Positions 1 through 8,036 of a stretch of DNA of 64,000 nt are shown here, piece after piece. The notes beneath the pieces were generated by a model, which was not told the origin of the DNA, did no database searches, and saw only the letters and a list, made by a program, of their open reading frames with translations. The translations under genes were made by a program, and so were the position numbers. The stretch's first letter is position 1. Every line of letters starts with the position of its first letter. This DNA comes from Clostridium cellulovorans 743B (lineage in GTDB: Bacteria > Bacillota > Clostridia > Clostridiales > Clostridiaceae): assembly GCF_000145275.1 (NCBI RefSeq), contig NC_014393.1, positions 3,534,001-3,598,000 of the forward strand, in the 5' to 3' direction.

Positions 1-915
1 TTCTGACCAGTTAAATACATTCAACACTTGTTGCTCAGTTTCAGAACCTTCTGTGAACTTTGCTACTTTAAAAATCCCATACCACGTTCCTGTTATCGTC
101 ACTGCTATAGCAGTTAATACAGCTCCGACCTTTTTCATATTTAAGTTTATATTCTTTAAAACCATAGACAGAGTCAAAATAACAACAGTAACTAGCATGA
201 TTATCGTTGATAAAGCATTTATTTCTGGTGTTACACCAAATTTAACCATTGAAAATACTTTTAATGGAAGAGTAACACTACCAGGTCCTGCGGCAAAGAA
301 GCTAATGATTACATCATCTAACGATAATGTAAAAGCTAAAAGTCCACCAGCAATTACACCTGGCATTATTATAGGCAATGTAACTTTAAAGAAAGTGACA
401 AGTGGTGTAGCTCCTAAATCCATAGCAGCTTCTTCCACAGAATTATCAAAACCATCTAACCTAGTTTTCACCGTAGAAATAACATAAGCTATACTAAAAG
501 TTACATGCGCTATTATTAAAGTTATTTTCCCCCTTGGAAGATCAACAAAAGCAAAGAAGGCTAATAATGAAATACCCATTACAATCTCTGGTATCACAAG
601 CGGGATATTTAATATACTATCAAGGATATTTTTTCCCTTAAATTTATATCTATATAATCCTATCGCTGCAAGGGTTCCAATAATTACAGATATGATAGTA
701 CTTATTATTGCTATAATAAATGAATTTTTAAAAGCTTCTAAAATCCCTACGTTATTAATCAAACTAGTGTACCACTTAAAGGTAAAACCTGTCCACGTTA
801 CATTTAACTTTGATTCATTAAAGGAAAATCCTATAAGCACTAATATTGGTACATATAAAAACATAAACACTAAAAAGGTGTAAAGAGATTTTAAAATAGA
901 ACTTTTCTTCTTCAT
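1..915 (-). CDS. potC: PotC permease, apparently fused to a PotD-like domain (partial)
   Basis: This is the second membrane permease of a spermidine/putrescine ABC importer; the 3' part lies outside the window. The ATG at 915 gives MKKKSSILKSLYTFL and several hydrophobic segments. The ABC permease coupling loop is visible as EEAAMDLGATP. The frame does not stop where a PotC of about 260 residues should end. It continues through MKKVGAVLTAITVTITGTWY, which resembles a PotD signal or anchor segment, to VLNVFNWSE at the edge, which resembles the N-terminus of mature PotD. I therefore infer a permease/substrate-binding fusion. The gene starts 3 nt after the potB stop, so it is in the same operon. 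The PotD part is inferred from about 40 residues only. Confidence 0.85.
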   Translation of the reverse strand, partial: MKKKSSILKSLYTFLVFMFLYVPILVLIGFSFNESKLNVTWTGFTFKWYTSLINNVGILEAFKNSFIIAIISTIISVIIGTLAAIGLYRYKFKGKNILDSILNIPLVIPEIVMGISLLAFFAFVDLPRGKITLIIAHVTFSIAYVISTVKTRLDGFDNSVEEAAMDLGATPLVTFFKVTLPIIMPGVIAGGLLAFTLSLDDVIISFFAAGPGSVTLPLKVFSMVKFGVTPEINALSTIIMLVTVVILTLSMVLKNINLNMKKVGAVLTAIAVTITGTWYGIFKVAKFTEGSETEQQVLNVFNWSE

Positions 916-918
916 AAT

Positions 919-1782
919 CTACAAAACCTCCTTACGTTCAGTACTTCCACCCATCTTATTTGTTATAGCGATCAAAATCACCATAACTATAATTAAAATT
1001 ACTGATATAGCAGAACCAAAAGGCCAGTCTCTAGCTGTTAAGAATTGATTCTTAATGAGATTACTCATTAAAACAACCTTACTACCTCCAAGTAAATCTG
1101 TTATAAAGAATAGTCCAAGGGTAGGTACAAACACCAGTAAACAGCCTGAAACTATTCCACCTTTTGTAAGAGGAAGTGTAATCTTCATAAATTTATTTAT
1201 TGGAGATGCCCCAAGGTCTGATGCGGCTTCAAGAAGTCTCATATCAAGTTTCTCAATGGAAGAATAAAGTGGCAACACCATAAATGGGAACATCATATAT
1301 ACCATTCCAACCATAACAGCAAAATTATTACTCATCATATGAAGTGGCTCGCTTATGATATTTAAGTTCATTAGTACTGTATTTATTATTCCTTCAGTTC
1401 TTAGAAGTATTATCATCGCATAAGTTCTTACCAAGGAATTTGTCCAAAATGGAAGCATTACAAGTAAAAGTAGTATAGGTTTTAACTTTTTATTACTTTT
1501 TGCCACGATAAATGCAAAAGGATAACCAAACCCTAAACAAAATATAGTAGTAAACAAAGATACTCCTATAGATTTTATAAATATCGTTAAGTATAAGGAA
1601 TCAAATAATCTTCCATAATTAAAAAAAGTAAAATCATATACTATATCACCAACTTCTCCTCTGGTAGAAAAACTGTACACAACTACTAAAATTAATGGTA
1701 CTATAAAAAATGCTAACATCCATGAAACCACAGGTGCTAAAGTAGCTAGAGGACCAAGAATATTTTTTTTCTTTTTAGCCAT
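919..1782 (-). CDS. potB: Spermidine/putrescine ABC transporter permease PotB
   Basis: First permease of the polyamine importer, 287 residues. It has a short lysine-rich N-terminus (MAKKKKN) and then about six hydrophobic segments. The cytoplasmic EAA loop that docks on the ATPase is LEAASDLGASPINKFMKITL near residues 185-205. Length and loop position fit PotB/PotH permeases. It sits between potA (11 nt upstream) and potC (3 nt downstream), so the three are co-transcribed. Substrate assignment rests on family resemblance and gene order; other small cationic or organic substrates are possible for this permease family. Confidence 0.9.
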   Translation of the reverse strand: MAKKKKNILGPLATLAPVVSWMLAFFIVPLILVVVYSFSTRGEVGDIVYDFTFFNYGRLFDSLYLTIFIKSIGVSLFTTIFCLGFGYPFAFIVAKSNKKLKPILLLLVMLPFWTNSLVRTYAMIILLRTEGIINTVLMNLNIISEPLHMMSNNFAVMVGMVYMMFPFMVLPLYSSIEKLDMRLLEAASDLGASPINKFMKITLPLTKGGIVSGCLLVFVPTLGLFFITDLLGGSKVVLMSNLIKNQFLTARDWPFGSAISVILIIVMVILIAITNKMGGSTERKEVL

Positions 1783-1793
1783 CCCAATCCCCC

Positions 1794-2873
1794 CTATGCC
1801 TTAATCACAATAGAGTTATTCTTATTCCAGGTTAAATATACCTGTTCATTTTTATTATTAAAATCAAATTTATTATCTATAGGTTCATTGACAATTATCT
1901 CTCTACCACTGTTTAAAACCATAACAGTTTTTATATTAGAACCTATGTAAATTCTTTCTTTTAATGTTCCTTTAAGTGAAATTTCATCAGAAGAAGTTTC
2001 TGTCTTTAATTTAATTCTTTCTGGTCTAATTGACACTGATAGCTTGTCTCCTATGTTGTAAGAACCTTTTGGAATTATAAATATATCTTCATTACTCTTA
2101 ACAGTTCCATATTCTTCTTTAACTTCTATTACCTCTCCTTCTAGAAGATTTGTCTCTCCTAAAAAGTCAGCTACAAATTTCGTCGCTGGTGTTTCATAAA
2201 GTTCTTCTGGTGTTCCTACTTGTTCTATAACACCTTTGTTCATAACCACTATTCTGTCTGACATAGTCAGTGCCTCTTCTTGGTCATGAGTTACAAAAAT
2301 AAAAGTTATTCCAAGTTTTTTTTGCAAATGCTTAAGTTCAAGTTGCATTTGTTTTCTAAGTTTTAAATCAAGAGCACCTAGAGGCTCATCTAAAAGCAAA
2401 ACCTTTGGACTATTTATTATTGCCCTGGCAATTGCAACACGTTGCATCTGTCCCCCACTTAATTGTGACGGCATTCTATTTTCATAGCCCTCTAATTGAA
2501 CCATTTTAAGCATTTCAGAAACTTTTATTTTAATTTCTTCTTTATTTACCTTTTTCATCTTAAGTCCAAAGGCAATATTATCGAAGATATTCATGTGAGG
2601 AAATAATGCATAGTTTTGAAAAACTGTATTAACACTTCTTTCATTAGGTGCTTTAGCAGTTACATTTTCACCATCTATTATAACTTCTCCACTATTTGGA
2701 GTTTCAAAACCAGCAATCATTCTTAATGTAGTAGTTTTTCCACAACCACTAGGACCAAGTAAAGTTAAAAATTCACCTTTTTTAATCTCAAGATGCAAAT
2801 CCTTAATAACTGTTTCCTCATCATCAAAACTTTTAGTGATATTTAACAGTTGAACAAAAAACTTCTCTGTCAC
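1794..2873 (-). CDS. potA: Spermidine/putrescine ABC transporter ATP-binding protein PotA
   Basis: Cytoplasmic ATPase that drives polyamine import, 359 residues. Visible motifs are Walker A GPSGCGKTT (about residues 39-47), the signature LSGGQMQRVAIARA, Walker B VLLLDEPLGALD and the switch histidine in FVTHDQEEA. The C-terminal third (from about 235) is the TOBE-type regulatory domain of the PotA/MalK group, with ISVRPERI-like sequence (SVSIRPERIKL). The start is GTG with purine-rich sequence upstream. It is first in a potA-potB-potC order, downstream of a good promoter at 3001-3029 with a leader of about 120 nt. Confidence 0.92.
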   Translation of the reverse strand: MTEKFFVQLLNITKSFDDEETVIKDLHLEIKKGEFLTLLGPSGCGKTTTLRMIAGFETPNSGEVIIDGENVTAKAPNERSVNTVFQNYALFPHMNIFDNIAFGLKMKKVNKEEIKIKVSEMLKMVQLEGYENRMPSQLSGGQMQRVAIARAIINSPKVLLLDEPLGALDLKLRKQMQLELKHLQKKLGITFIFVTHDQEEALTMSDRIVVMNKGVIEQVGTPEELYETPATKFVADFLGETNLLEGEVIEVKEEYGTVKSNEDIFIIPKGSYNIGDKLSVSIRPERIKLKTETSSDEISLKGTLKERIYIGSNIKTVMVLNSGREIIVNEPIDNKFDFNNKNEQVYLTWNKNNSIVIKA

Positions 2874-3000
2874 ACCTTAACAACTCCTTTTTTCTGCATA
2901 ATAAAACAAAAACCCCCTAATGGTTCAAATCAACCAAAAAAGAAGGTTATTAAATAGGATTATAATTGTCACTTTTTCTGTTACCATTATAACTGAAATG

Positions 3001-3029
3001 AATATATCATAATTCATAGTAAATAACAA
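3001..3029 (-). promoter_or_regulatory. Candidate sigma-A promoter of the pot operon
   Basis: On the minus strand, a -35 TTGTTA (3024-3029) and a -10 TATATT (3001-3006) are separated by exactly 17 nt. Transcription would begin near 2994, leaving a leader of about 120 nt before the potA GTG. I saw no recognisable riboswitch in the leader. Confidence 0.55.
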
Positions 3030-3108
3030 TATATTTCTCGTAATATATTCCACAGTTTTTTTATTAAATTTTTATTATTTTTCTTATAAATATATTATAA
3101 TTTTATTT

Positions 3109-3684
3109 TTAATATTCATAATTATGTGATGCCTCACACATAGTAATCTTTATAGACTTACCATCTAATACCTTTTTATAAGAAGTGAGAAATTCATTTA
3201 ATTCATTGTCGTTAATTAAATCGATTTTCTTCACACTGGTGATTATCACATTTTCTCCATCAAGTATTATGTTAATGGTATTTATGTTATTATTTATATA
3301 GTATTCTGAAACATTCTTAACCTTTAGCCTATTCTTATATTTTTCTTGAAAGCTAATATTCTTTCTTAAAGTTTCATAACTATCCGCACCTACATTACCA
3401 TTAACGCTACCTAAATCTATACCCATATTTTTCATTTGAGCTTCTAAATTATTTGGATCAAAACCATATCTCTCCATGATTTTTTTCTGAATATCATAAA
3501 ACTTCTCTTGTGATATATTATTTTCTTCCATATATTTAAAAATATTTTTTGTGAATTCCCCCATTGTCAAGGTTCCTTCAGCCATTGAATAATATAAATC
3601 ATATATATACGATTCAAATTTATCTACATCTTTATCTTTAGCTCTGTTCTTCAGCTCATTAAAGTCTATTATTCTGTCGTCCAT
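3109..3684 (-). CDS. Clostridial protein of unknown function (191 aa)
   Basis: I do not recognise a function. The protein is hydrophilic and acidic with no signal peptide or membrane segment. The N-terminal half looks helical (KFESYIYDLYYSMAEGTLTMGEF); the C-terminal half (from about residue 115) alternates short beta-like stretches (TINIILDGENVIITSV). From memory it resembles a clostridial DUF family of about 190 residues (possibly DUF3867), which I could not check. The ATG at 3684 follows a GGAAGGA ribosome-binding site. It appears monocistronic. Its upstream region carries a 14-bp motif (3717-3730) that also occurs in the leader of the MarR operon at 25440-25483. Confidence 0.75.
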   Translation of the reverse strand: MDDRIIDFNELKNRAKDKDVDKFESYIYDLYYSMAEGTLTMGEFTKNIFKYMEENNISQEKFYDIQKKIMERYGFDPNNLEAQMKNMGIDLGSVNGNVGADSYETLRKNISFQEKYKNRLKVKNVSEYYINNNINTINIILDGENVIITSVKKIDLINDNELNEFLTSYKKVLDGKSIKITMCEASHNYEY

Positions 3685-3716
3685 ACTTACCGTTCCTTCC
3701 TAAACTATATAAAATA

Positions 3717-3730
3717 TCGCTTACGTTTAT
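3717..3730 (-). repeat. 14-bp motif shared with the marR leader repeats
   Basis: The minus strand reads ATAAACGTAAGCGA here, 33 nt upstream of the ATG of the 191-residue unknown gene. The identical 14-mer occurs twice in the tandem repeats at 25440-25453 and 25470-25483, also on the minus strand and also in a 5' leader. Its function is unknown. Confidence 0.6.
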
Positions 3731-3944
3731 ACTTAGTATTATACCAAATATTTTTAAAAAAATCTTTCAATATAAAAATCTGAATTTTACAAAAAAAATA
3801 CTTCCTACAACCCTCCATAACACATATTGGCTTTTGCTACTTATATTCCCTGTATAGTTGTTTCAATTAAGGAATAATATACAATGACTATTCTAGAAAT
3901 TTATTCTCATGTAATATTTCGTATTATAATGTCTATTTTTATAT

Positions 3945-3973
3945 TTGACTGTCACCGACTATAGGACTAAAAT
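3945..3973 (+). promoter_or_regulatory. Candidate promoter of the SulP gene
   Basis: -35 TTGACT (3945-3950), 17-nt spacer, -10 TAAAAT (3968-3973). It is followed by the AAGGAGG site at 3996-4002 and the ATG at 4015. Confidence 0.6.
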
Positions 3974-4014
3974 GATTATGGCGGATAAAAAAAACAAGGA
4001 GGTTATTAATAAAA

Positions 4015-5673
4015 ATGTCACCTAAACTTATACGTTTATTCAAAAGAAAAGAAATTTCTAAAGAACAGGTAGCAAAAGATATTATTGCAGGTATCATAGT
4101 TGCAGTTATAGCCTTACCACTATCTATAGCATTAGGTATATCTTCTGGAGTATCTCCAGAAAAAGGGCTTATCACTGCAATCATAGCTGGCTTTTTTATC
4201 TCTTTACTTGGCGGAAGTAGAGTACAAATTGGTGGTCCTACTGGTGCCTTTGTAGTTATTGTTTATGGTATAGTCCAAAACTTTGGAATAAGTGGATTGA
4301 TTATCGCTACAATAATGGCAGGTATTCTTCTAATCATAATGGGAGTCTTAAAATTAGGTACAGTTATAAAGTATGTACCACACACAATAACTGTAGGTTT
4401 TACCAGCGGAATTGCTGTTACTCTTTTATCTACTCAAGTAAAAGATTTTTTAGGACTCAACATAGCATCTGTTCCAGCTGAATTTATAGGGAAATGGGAA
4501 AGTTATTTCGCTAATCTTCACACATTTCAATTAACTACTTTTTTAATAGGCGCTTGTTCAGTACTTATAATTGTTCTTTGGCCTAAAATTAATAGAACTA
4601 TACCTGGTTCCTTAGTAGCCCTTATAGTTGCAACACTAGTAGTATGGATCTTCAAACTTCCAGTGGAAACAATAGGTACTAGATTCACCAACATTTCATC
4701 CGCATTACCAACACCAACACTACCAAGTATAAATTTTTCTACAATCCAACAACTAATTAAGCCAGCCTTTACAATAGCTATATTAGCTGCCATCGAATCT
4801 CTCCTTTCAGCTGTTGTCGCTGATGGAATGATAGGTGGTAAGCATGATTCAAATGTAGAGCTTGTAGCCCAAGGTGTCGCAAATATTGCTTCTGGAATAT
4901 TTGGCGGTATCCCTGCAACTGGCGCCATTGCCAGAACTGCAGCCAACGTTAAAAATGGTGGAAGGACTCCAATCTCTGGAATTGTACATGCTGCAACATT
5001 ATTACTGATCATGCTGGTTTGTATGCCACTAGCAAAATTAATACCTATGACCACTCTTGCAGCAATCTTGATAGTAGTTTCTTATAATATGGGGGAATGG
5101 AGAACATTTAAGACATTACTAAAAGCGCCTAAAAGTGATGTTATTGTTCTAATACTTACATTTACTCTAACAGTAGTCTTTGATTTAGTTGTTGCTATTG
5201 AAATAGGAATGATCCTTGCAATGTTCTTATTTATGAAAAGAACTGCAGACACTACAAACATTACAGATATCGGTAAGAGCAGAAACTTCTTTGATGATGA
5301 AATCTCTAAAGAACTAGATTCAATAGATAGTAAAGTACTCGTTTATCAAATTAATGGACCTTTATTCTTTGGAATTGTCCATAGTTTCATGGATGTTATG
5401 AGTGAAGTAAACCCTGATGCTGAAATTCTAATACTTGATATGAAGTATGCAAATGTATTAGATGCTACTGCTATGGAAGCCATTGAAAAACTTTATGAGC
5501 GTTGTAATAAAAATAATATTAAATTATTACTTGCTAATGTTAAACCTCAACCTTATAAAGTTCTTAATAATATGGGCTTTATAAAAACCATAGGTGAAAA
5601 ATATATTTTTAAAGATAAAACAACTGCAATAGCAGCTTCATGTAATTATCTAAAAAACAGAAAAGTTTCTTAA
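4015..5673 (+). CDS. SulP family anion transporter with STAS domain
   Basis: Integral membrane transporter of the SulP/SLC26 family, 552 residues, for sulfate, bicarbonate or another anion. The N-terminal 400 residues hold about ten to twelve membrane segments; the conserved GGSRVQIGGPTGAFVV (about residues 65-80) is the SulP signature region, and GGIPATGAIARTAANVKNG matches the second conserved block. Residues about 430-552 form a cytoplasmic STAS domain (VLVYQINGPLFFG, then ILDMKYANVLDATAMEAIE), as in anti-sigma antagonists. An excellent ribosome-binding site fixes the ATG. It stands alone between a promoter and a terminator. The substrate cannot be told from the sequence. Confidence 0.9.
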   Translation: MSPKLIRLFKRKEISKEQVAKDIIAGIIVAVIALPLSIALGISSGVSPEKGLITAIIAGFFISLLGGSRVQIGGPTGAFVVIVYGIVQNFGISGLIIATIMAGILLIIMGVLKLGTVIKYVPHTITVGFTSGIAVTLLSTQVKDFLGLNIASVPAEFIGKWESYFANLHTFQLTTFLIGACSVLIIVLWPKINRTIPGSLVALIVATLVVWIFKLPVETIGTRFTNISSALPTPTLPSINFSTIQQLIKPAFTIAILAAIESLLSAVVADGMIGGKHDSNVELVAQGVANIASGIFGGIPATGAIARTAANVKNGGRTPISGIVHAATLLLIMLVCMPLAKLIPMTTLAAILIVVSYNMGEWRTFKTLLKAPKSDVIVLILTFTLTVVFDLVVAIEIGMILAMFLFMKRTADTTNITDIGKSRNFFDDEISKELDSIDSKVLVYQINGPLFFGIVHSFMDVMSEVNPDAEILILDMKYANVLDATAMEAIEKLYERCNKNNIKLLLANVKPQPYKVLNNMGFIKTIGEKYIFKDKTTAIAASCNYLKNRKVS

Positions 5674-5693
5674 AAAAGACACATTTTATAAAT

Positions 5694-5727
5694 AAAAAGA
5701 AAACTAGTATACGCTAGTTTTCTTTTT
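5694..5727. terminator. Bidirectional terminator between SulP and EAL genes
   Basis: A 14-bp perfect stem (5694-5707 with 5714-5727) around a 6-nt loop, with A-tract and T-tract arms. It serves both convergent genes. Confidence 0.85.
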
Positions 5728-5736
5728 ATCTCTTAT

Positions 5737-7494
5737 TTAATTCAACTTATAAACAAATTCTTCTACCTCTTCAGCAGTAATCGGCTTACTAAAATAATAG
5801 CCTTGAACCTCATCACAACCATTTTCCATCAAATACTTCAAATGTTCTTTTGTTTCAACACCTTCTGCAATAACTTTAAAGCTAAGATTTTTTGCCATAT
5901 CGATAATTGTCTTTGTAATTATAGTACTTTCGAAATCATCACCTAACTCTGTGACAAAGGAACGATCTATTTTAAGTTTATCTATAGAAAACTTTCTTAG
6001 ATAATTAAGAGAAGAATATCCTGTACCAAAGTCATCTATAGCTATTTTAATTCCCATATTATTTAATTCTCTAAAATTCTCAATAGCTAACTCTATATCC
6101 TCCATCATAGCACTCTCCGTCAGTTCAACCTCAAGAACATTGGGATCTAAAGATAATTCCTTTAAAATATCTTTTATTATCTTACATATATTCATCTTTT
6201 TTAGTTGTATCGAACTTATATTTACTGCTACTTTAAAAAAAGGCAGTTTCTTATCTCTCCATTCTTTAGCTTGAATGCAACTTGTCCGAATAACCCACTC
6301 CCCTATTGAATCAATTAAACCACTTTCCTCAACTATCGGTATAAATTCAAAAGGAGATATTAATCCAAGCTTAGGATGGCTCCACCTAATCAAAGCTTCA
6401 ACACCTACCATTTTCCCAGTATTAAGGGATACTTGTGGCTGGTAAACTAAAAAAAATTGACCTTTTTCTATGGCTGTCATCAGATCATTTTCAAGTATAG
6501 TTCTTCTATTAACCTTCGCACTCAGCTCTTTAGTATAAATAACCTTTTCAAGTCCTTTATCTTTGGCTTCAATTAGTGCTTTTTCCGCATTTGTTAGCAA
6601 ATCCTTCTTGTTTCCCATTACCTCTTCAAATATGCTGATTCCCATACTACAATTTATAGTTAATTCTTCACCTGCAATACTAAAGTTTTTTGTAAGTGCA
6701 TCATTTATCCTATCTACAATCATTTCCACTTCTTGGCGCTTTTTAATATTCTCAAGTAACACTCCAAAATGATCTTCTCCTAAATGCGCAATAATAGCAC
6801 TTTCATCTATGTAATCTTGTATTCTATTGGCAACTTGCTTTAATAATTCATCACCAAATCTAGCACCATATATATCATTAACCTTTTTAAATCTTCTTAT
6901 GTCCACTATAACCAGCGCAAAAGTTTCATCTTCTGAAAAATTATCATATGATAAAATTTCTATTCTATTTTCTATATACTGTCTATTGGGAAGCCCAGTA
7001 ACATTACTATATTTACTTATAGCCACTTCATCTACAGAACTTCTCATTTTTGATACAAATCTTTTAATCTGAGATAAGTCTGTAACCAAAACAACTTTAT
7101 GTTGTCCTTTTTCTTTACTGTCAATAATTACTTCATTGACAATAGCATTGAAAATTCTACCATCTGATTTAACTATTTTTTCGACCTTTACATTTCCTGT
7201 CTCTGCTATTCCTAAGCGTCCTGCATAGAAGTAATCATCATTTAATATTTTTTTTCCATGTTCGAAAGTTTTTCCGATTAATTCATCAATATCTTTCTCA
7301 TACATTTCGCAATAAATATCATTAACTAATTTTACATTGTCACTTTCATCTAAAACTGCTATTCCTATTTTTATATTATTTATTATTAAACATACTATTT
7401 TTTCATTAATTTCATCCACAAATTTGTCATTTTCTTGGTCATATCCTTTTTCTTTCTTGCATATTTTGTCAATGGAGTCTACCTTTTTCATCAT
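5737..7494 (-). CDS. PAS-GGDEF-EAL protein, probable c-di-GMP phosphodiesterase
   Basis: Cytoplasmic signalling protein of about 585 residues. A PAS-like sensor (about residues 30-145: NIKIGIAVLDESDNVKLVND) is followed by a GGDEF domain (about 165-325) and an EAL domain (about 335-585). The diguanylate cyclase signature is degenerate (LGEDHF instead of GGDEF), so that domain is probably inactive or regulatory. The EAL domain keeps its key motifs: VEALIRW, VNISSIQL, VELTESAMM, IDDFGTGYSS, KIDRSFV and IAEGVET. I infer c-di-GMP hydrolysis. The longest frame opens with TTG at 7506, but an AGGTGG site lies just before ATG codons at 7494 and 7491, which I prefer. No signal peptide or membrane segment is seen. 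Confidence 0.88.
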   Translation of the reverse strand: MMKKVDSIDKICKKEKGYDQENDKFVDEINEKIVCLIINNIKIGIAVLDESDNVKLVNDIYCEMYEKDIDELIGKTFEHGKKILNDDYFYAGRLGIAETGNVKVEKIVKSDGRIFNAIVNEVIIDSKEKGQHKVVLVTDLSQIKRFVSKMRSSVDEVAISKYSNVTGLPNRQYIENRIEILSYDNFSEDETFALVIVDIRRFKKVNDIYGARFGDELLKQVANRIQDYIDESAIIAHLGEDHFGVLLENIKKRQEVEMIVDRINDALTKNFSIAGEELTINCSMGISIFEEVMGNKKDLLTNAEKALIEAKDKGLEKVIYTKELSAKVNRRTILENDLMTAIEKGQFFLVYQPQVSLNTGKMVGVEALIRWSHPKLGLISPFEFIPIVEESGLIDSIGEWVIRTSCIQAKEWRDKKLPFFKVAVNISSIQLKKMNICKIIKDILKELSLDPNVLEVELTESAMMEDIELAIENFRELNNMGIKIAIDDFGTGYSSLNYLRKFSIDKLKIDRSFVTELGDDFESTIITKTIIDMAKNLSFKVIAEGVETKEHLKYLMENGCDEVQGYYFSKPITAEEVEEFVYKLN

Positions 7495-7603
7495 TCCACC
7501 TGCCAAAGCATTTTATTTTGATATTATTTTATTATTTTTTTATATATTTTTGCTATTATCTTATTATTTTTTTCATATATTTATTATTATTTTGCCGATA
7601 AAG

Positions 7604-7642
7604 TGATATAATATAACTATAACACTTATCCGTGTTATATCA
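7604..7642. repeat. Inverted repeat in the divergent EAL/thr intergenic region
   Basis: The arms TGATATAA (7604-7611) and TTATATCA (7635-7642) enclose a second hairpin, ATAACAC (7619-7625) with GTGTTAT (7632-7638). It lies about 110-140 nt upstream of the EAL start and 70 nt upstream of the thr promoter. It could be an operator or a hairpin in the EAL mRNA leader. The role is unknown. Confidence 0.4.
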
Positions 7643-7708
7643 TATTCATTTTACCAATATTATCTTAAAATCTCAATATTTTTAATGGATTCAATTTATG
7701 TCGAACTA

Positions 7709-7737
7709 TTGACATAATAATATTATTGTTATAAAAT
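7709..7737 (+). promoter_or_regulatory. Candidate promoter of the thr operon
   Basis: -35 TTGACA (7709-7714), 17-nt spacer, -10 TAAAAT (7732-7737). It would start transcription about 20 nt before the T-box leader. Confidence 0.65.
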
Positions 7738-7764
7738 ATTACAAATATAATTATCATTAAATCG

Positions 7765-7985
7765 TTGAATGGGAAAAGTAGACCTTACCCAGTTATAAGA
7801 GAGGAAGATCCTTGGGCTGTAAGATTTTCTTAATATGAAAGGTTGAAAACCACCTATGAGTATAATTCTGAACTAACAGTAAGAATTATCGCTAGCTACG
7901 TTACAGCCTTAAGTGGATTTTTATCAATTTGGGTGGAACTGCGGGAAAATATACTCTCGTCCCTTTCTAGGGATGGGAGTTTTTA
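7765..7985 (+). promoter_or_regulatory. T-box leader controlling thrC-thrB-hom (probably tRNA-Thr)
   Basis: The leader contains the T-box core GGGTGGAACTGCGGG (7931-7945), which pairs with the acceptor end of uncharged tRNA. A terminator follows: a 10-bp stem (7954-7963 with 7970-7979) and a T-run. The AGAGAG element of the Stem I base is near 7799. By alignment to the well-known glyQS leader pattern (GAAA, specifier, then a UUGAG-like segment), the specifier would be ACC at 7849-7851, a threonine codon, which fits the genes downstream. The T-box call is firm; the specifier position is an inference. Uncharged tRNA-Thr would favour antitermination and so operon expression. Confidence 0.88.
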
Positions 7986-8036
7986 TATTTTTATATTAAT
8001 TAACATTAAAATTTAAATTAAGGGGGCCTATTTAGT

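Larger units (their letters stand above)
3685..4014. other. Intergenic region between divergent genes
   Basis: This 330-bp AT-rich stretch separates the divergent 191-residue unknown gene and the SulP gene. It holds the 14-bp motif at 3717-3730 near the minus-strand gene, and a promoter at 3945-3973 plus an AAGGAGG ribosome-binding site at 3996-4002 for the SulP gene. I see nothing else in it. Confidence 0.6.

Noticed and set aside
53..487. Open frame on the + strand opposite the potC gene
   Set aside because: It is antisense to a clear permease frame, has no ribosome-binding site and its sequence is not protein-like.
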